A stretch of 8,889 nt of DNA. Origin: Colimorpha_A sp964630635. Its GTDB lineage: Bacteria > Bacillota > Clostridia > Oscillospirales > CAG-272. Under the pieces are notes generated by a model that ran no database searches, was not told the origin of the DNA, and saw nothing but the letters and a program-made list of their open reading frames with translations. A program made the position numbers and the translations under genes. Within the stretch, counting starts at the first letter, position 1, and each line of letters opens with the position of its first letter. Positions 6,521-8,889 of the stretch are shown in pieces. Where the stretch lies: positions 1-8,889 of the forward strand of contig CAZVVM010000074.1 of assembly GCA_964630635.1 (NCBI GenBank), in the 5' to 3' direction.

Positions 6521-7261
6521 ATGCAGTGTATTTCGATCGGTCCGTACGGTGAGCGCTTTACGCCCGAGGAATGGGATTTTCCGAATATTACTCGCCCGTT
6601 TTCGCTTATTTATTACGCTCTCGGCGGAAGCGCCTTCTATACCGTAGACGGAACCGAAAGACCGCTTGAGAAGAACCACCTTTATATTTTCCCCGCAAAC
6701 AGGGTCTTTTCGCTCAGAGAAGATAAGCGCGACAAGTTTTATCTGATGTTCGTTCACGCCTTTACCTCGCCCGAAATTGATACCGTCATAGATATTGACG
6801 TCGAAAGCGATGCTTTTGTCTCTCATATACTTGAGCTTGCGCGCGTTTACGTGAAGAATTGGCACGAGATATACGTAAGAAAGCTCACCGATATGCTGCT
6901 TTCTTATATTTTTGAAACGCGCGGCGGCGACGATATGTCGCTTCCCGAGAAGATAAAGAGCTATATTGACGAAAATTTCGTTACCGTTTTCAAGCATAAC
7001 GACCTCTCCCGTCAGTTCAACTATTCGAGATCCCATATTTCAAAGGTATTCAAGGAAAAATACAATCTGACCCCGAAGCAGTATGCAAGACAGCTCGTGC
7101 TGAAGGAGATCGAAAAGCTGCTTTTTAAGGGTGTTTCGGTTGCGGAGATCGCAGAACGGCTTGATTTTTCCTCCCCCGAAAATTTAAGCAGGTTCTTTAA
7201 GGAATGCTACGGATATTCTCCATCTGAATACAAAAAGCGATTCGGCGAGTTCCCGGTATAA
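6521..7261 (+). CDS. AraC-family transcriptional regulator
   Basis: A 246-residue regulator. I chose ATG 6521 (MQCISIGPYG) over the in-frame TTG at 6482 because GGGG lies about seven bases upstream and the promoter -10 covers the TTG. Residues about 1-95 form a cupin-like sugar-sensing domain with YYALGGSAFYTVDGTERPLEKNHLYIFP typical of AraC-type beta strands (segments 31-48 and 49-58). Residues about 143-240 are the double helix-turn-helix: the first around DLSRQFNYSRSHISKVFKEK (161-180), the second around VAEIAERLDFSSPENLSRFF (207-226), ending GYSPSEYKKRF. It is transcribed away from the hydrolase operon and most likely controls it in response to a carbohydrate. It is convergent with the carboxyltransferase gene and ends before a shared terminator. 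Base and codon use look like those of the hydrolases. Confidence 0.9.
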   Translation: MQCISIGPYGERFTPEEWDFPNITRPFSLIYYALGGSAFYTVDGTERPLEKNHLYIFPANRVFSLREDKRDKFYLMFVHAFTSPEIDTVIDIDVESDAFVSHILELARVYVKNWHEIYVRKLTDMLLSYIFETRGGDDMSLPEKIKSYIDENFVTVFKHNDLSRQFNYSRSHISKVFKEKYNLTPKQYARQLVLKEIEKLLFKGVSVAEIAERLDFSSPENLSRFFKECYGYSPSEYKKRFGEFPV

Positions 7262-7312
7262 CGTCGGCGGTATTTGAATTATTTGAGGTCGGGCTCGCTT
7301 TGCCGTATTGAT

Positions 7313-7360
7313 GATAAATTATATTCCGAATAAAAAAGCAGAGGCAACGCCTCTGCTTTT
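7313..7360 (+). repeat. RAYT tail plus hairpin, copy 2 of a direct repeat
   Basis: GAT AAA TTA TAT TCC GAA TAA encodes DKLYSE-stop, the same terminal residues as the transposase remnant at 2464-2484, followed by the same type of hairpin. Only the last 6-8 codons are recognisable; upstream (7262-7312) I find no further transposase residues. The frame happens to follow the AraC-family stop and is not a readthrough product I would propose. It probably marks where a transposase-derived sequence once ended. Confidence 0.6.
7334..7360. terminator. Bidirectional intrinsic terminator between regulator and carboxyltransferase
   Basis: A 12-bp stem AAAAGCAGAGGC (7334-7345) pairs perfectly with GCCTCTGCTTTT (7349-7360) around a three-base loop. 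T runs flank both sides (TTTTGTTT on plus, TTTTTTATT on minus). It lies 72 bases after the regulator stop and five bases from the stop of the minus-strand gene, so it can end both convergent transcripts. Confidence 0.85.
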
Positions 7361-7365
7361 GTTTA

Positions 7366-8763
7366 TCAAACTATATGAATCTTATTCTCCGCGTCTGCGT
7401 TCTTCATATCGATGCCGTACTTTTCGTTACGGCGTTTCTCGAAGAACTTCATAGCGACGTTTTCGAACATTGCGTAGGAGAGAAGGTCTTCCTCCTGCTC
7501 CATATAGAGCTTGCACTTTTCGCGGAGAGTATCAAGCTCGGGCTCAAGAAGATCTGCGGGACGGCAGGTCTTGACGGGGGTATCGCCGAGTATCTTCTTC
7601 GAAAATTCGGGGTCGATAGGCGCGGGAGTCTTGCCGTAATCACCTGCAAGAATTCCCTTGAATTCCTTCGAAACCTGCTTGTATCTTTCGCCCATAAGGA
7701 CGTTGAGAACTGCCTGCGTACCGACGATCTGCGACGTCGGAGTAACGAGCGGAACGTAGCCCGCGTCTGCTCTTACGCGCGGAACCTCGCATAGAACCTC
7801 CTGAAGAAGCTCGCTCTTGCCTGCGGATTTGAGCTGTGAAACGAGGTTCGAAAGCATACCGCCGGGAACCTGGTAAAGGAGCGCGTTTACGTCTACCTTT
7901 GTGACGGAACGGGAAATGAGTCCGCTTTCGTCGTACTTTTCGCGGATAGGAGCGAAGTAACGGCAGACCTCGTCGAGCTTTTTAAGGTCAAGCCCTGTGT
8001 CGTAACCCGTTCCCGCGAGGGTCGCAACGATCGCCTCGGTCGGTGCCTGCGAGGTACCCATAGCCATAGGCGAGATCGCGGTGTCAACGACGTCACAGCC
8101 CGCCTCGATCGCCTTGAGTATCGTCATCGAAGCAAGACCCGAGGTGTAGTGAGTATGGAGCTGGATAGGAAGCGAAACGTTCTCCTTCAGCGCCTTTACG
8201 AGATCGTAAGCGGCGTAGGGAGTAAGAAGTCCCGCCATATCCTTGATGCAGAGGGAGTCGGCGCCCATATCGGACAGCGTCTTTGCGAAATTCACGAAAT
8301 AATCGTTATTGAAAACGGGTCCCGTCGTATAGGAGATAGCCGCCTGAACGTGACCGCCTTCCTTTTTGGTCGCTTCAACTGCGGTCTTGAGGTTACGCGG
8401 GTCGTTAAGCGCGTCGAAGATTCTTATGACGTCGATACCGTTTGCGACCGACTTCTGAACGAAGTACTCAACGACGTCGTCGGCATAGTGACGGTAGCCG
8501 AGCATATTCTGTCCGCGGAAAAGCATCTGGAGCTTTGTGTTTTTAGCCGCTTGTCTTATCTTACGCAGACGCTCCCACGGATCCTCGTTAAGGTAACGAA
8601 GGCAGGAGTCGAAGGTCGCACCGCCCCACGCTTCAAGTGAGTGGTAGCCGATATTATCAAGCTTCTCGATGATGGGAAGCATCTCGTCGGTCGTCATTCT
8701 CGTAGCCGCGAGCGACTGATGCGCGTCACGGAGAACTGTTTCTGTGATTTTTACCTTTTGCAT
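7366..8763 (-). CDS. oadA: Oxaloacetate decarboxylase alpha / pyruvate carboxylase B-type carboxyltransferase, no biotin domain
   Basis: A 465-residue carboxyltransferase that moves CO2 between a 2-oxoacid (oxaloacetate/pyruvate) and protein-bound biotin. The barrel (about 1-265) carries RDAHQS (12-17, metal-binding Asp13), FRGQNMLGYRHY (82-93), the carboxylated-lysine motif CIKDMAG (Lys174) and LHTHYTSG (metal ligands His203 and His205). The conserved C-terminal PYC/OADA part has PGGMLSNL (300-307) and VTPTSQIVGTQA (340-351). The protein ends with a helical tail and lacks the biotinyl MKM domain, so a separate biotin carrier and a decarboxylase beta or biotin carboxylase subunit must exist elsewhere. 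I start it at ATG 8763, which has GAGG eight bases upstream; the in-frame ATG at 8787 has no ribosome site. The terminator directly after the stop shows that nothing is co-transcribed downstream; partners could lie beyond the right edge. The subunit could belong to a sodium-pumping decarboxylase or a split pyruvate carboxylase; sequence alone does not decide. Confidence 0.88.
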   Translation of the reverse strand: MQKVKITETVLRDAHQSLAATRMTTDEMLPIIEKLDNIGYHSLEAWGGATFDSCLRYLNEDPWERLRKIRQAAKNTKLQMLFRGQNMLGYRHYADDVVEYFVQKSVANGIDVIRIFDALNDPRNLKTAVEATKKEGGHVQAAISYTTGPVFNNDYFVNFAKTLSDMGADSLCIKDMAGLLTPYAAYDLVKALKENVSLPIQLHTHYTSGLASMTILKAIEAGCDVVDTAISPMAMGTSQAPTEAIVATLAGTGYDTGLDLKKLDEVCRYFAPIREKYDESGLISRSVTKVDVNALLYQVPGGMLSNLVSQLKSAGKSELLQEVLCEVPRVRADAGYVPLVTPTSQIVGTQAVLNVLMGERYKQVSKEFKGILAGDYGKTPAPIDPEFSKKILGDTPVKTCRPADLLEPELDTLREKCKLYMEQEEDLLSYAMFENVAMKFFEKRRNEKYGIDMKNADAENKIHIV

Positions 8764-8889
8764 TATATTATCCTCAATTATATACATTATTATAATTATC
8801 GGGGCGTCCTTTGCCTCGCCCTTTGGGAGATGGGTGTGGAATTGTCAAGAAAAGTGCAGTCAAAAAATCCCCTAAAAATGATAAACGGT
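8764..8889. other. Upstream region of the carboxyltransferase gene with imperfect palindrome
   Basis: No gene is seen in these 126 bases. On the minus strand TATAAT about 30 bases before ATG 8763 has only a poor -35 (GAGGCA) at 17 bases, so the promoter is uncertain. CCTCGCCC-TTT-GGGAGATGG (about 8814-8833) is an imperfect inverted repeat of the kind found as dispersed intergenic sequence in gut Clostridia. The stretch 8842-8889 (TTGTCAAG, GTGCAGTCAA, poly-A) resembles nothing I can name with confidence; an insertion-sequence end is possible. Confidence 0.3.

Noticed and set aside
6479..7036. Minus-strand open frame of 185 codons opposite the AraC-family gene
   Set aside because: The plus strand has a clear regulator with promoter and ribosome site; the minus frame has no recognisable protein features.
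8149..8640. Plus-strand open frame of 163 codons opposite oadA
   Set aside because: Antisense shadow of highly conserved oadA sequence; composition is that of reversed codons and no start signal is seen.
2218..8808. CGGGGCGTC shared between 2218-2226 and 8800-8808 as a dispersed repeat
   Set aside because: Only nine G/C-rich bases match and the flanks do not align; chance is a sufficient explanation.
1..8889. CRISPR array, tRNA, rRNA or riboswitch
   Set aside because: No regularly spaced repeats, no tRNA-like cloverleaf and no leader structure I recognise on either strand.

Overview
The window looks like chromosome of a gut-type Clostridia (Bacillota), probably Oscillospiraceae/Ruminococcaceae-like. 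The evidence is strong AGGAGG-type ribosome sites, moderate GC in the right two thirds, an oxaloacetate-decarboxylase-type carboxyltransferase, and debris of a DUF4368 serine recombinase and of a REP-associated (Y1) transposase, all common in that group. The assignment is by eye; no search was run.

Left part (1-2510, visibly more AT-rich): accessory and decaying DNA. It opens inside a Rad50/SbcC/YhaN-like coiled-coil ATPase (C-terminal 468 residues). Twelve bases later comes a small gene broken by a one-base deletion near 1832. Its tail runs without a stop into the last ~55 residues of a large serine recombinase, so two unrelated gene ends are joined in one reading frame. Next is the C-terminal third of a REP-associated transposase with palindromic sequence in its linker, closed by a strong hairpin terminator. 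I read this as the worn edge of an integrated element.

Centre (2464-7360): a carbohydrate module. Two tandem minus-strand genes encode cytoplasmic GHL6-type glycoside hydrolases, about 83% identical by hand alignment. They diverge from a plus-strand AraC-family regulator across a 152-bp region. That region holds back-to-back promoter candidates, a near-consensus TTGACA-N17-TAAAAT for the regulator, and a 13-bp direct repeat that could be its operator. The simplest reading is that the regulator senses a sugar and controls both hydrolases. No transporter is visible. The module is bracketed by two direct copies of a 46-48-bp sequence: the last codons of a REP-associated transposase plus its hairpin terminator.

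Right part (7366-8889): a minus-strand oxaloacetate decarboxylase alpha/pyruvate carboxylase B-type carboxyltransferase without a biotin domain, convergent with the regulator and sharing its terminator. It is followed by about 125 bp of upstream DNA with a weak promoter-like sequence and an imperfect palindrome.

I do not see a complete undescribed system. The most interesting items are the mosaic hydrolase duplication, the transposase-tail direct repeats around the module, the chimeric pseudogene, and the ATPase plus small-protein pair cut off by the window edge.
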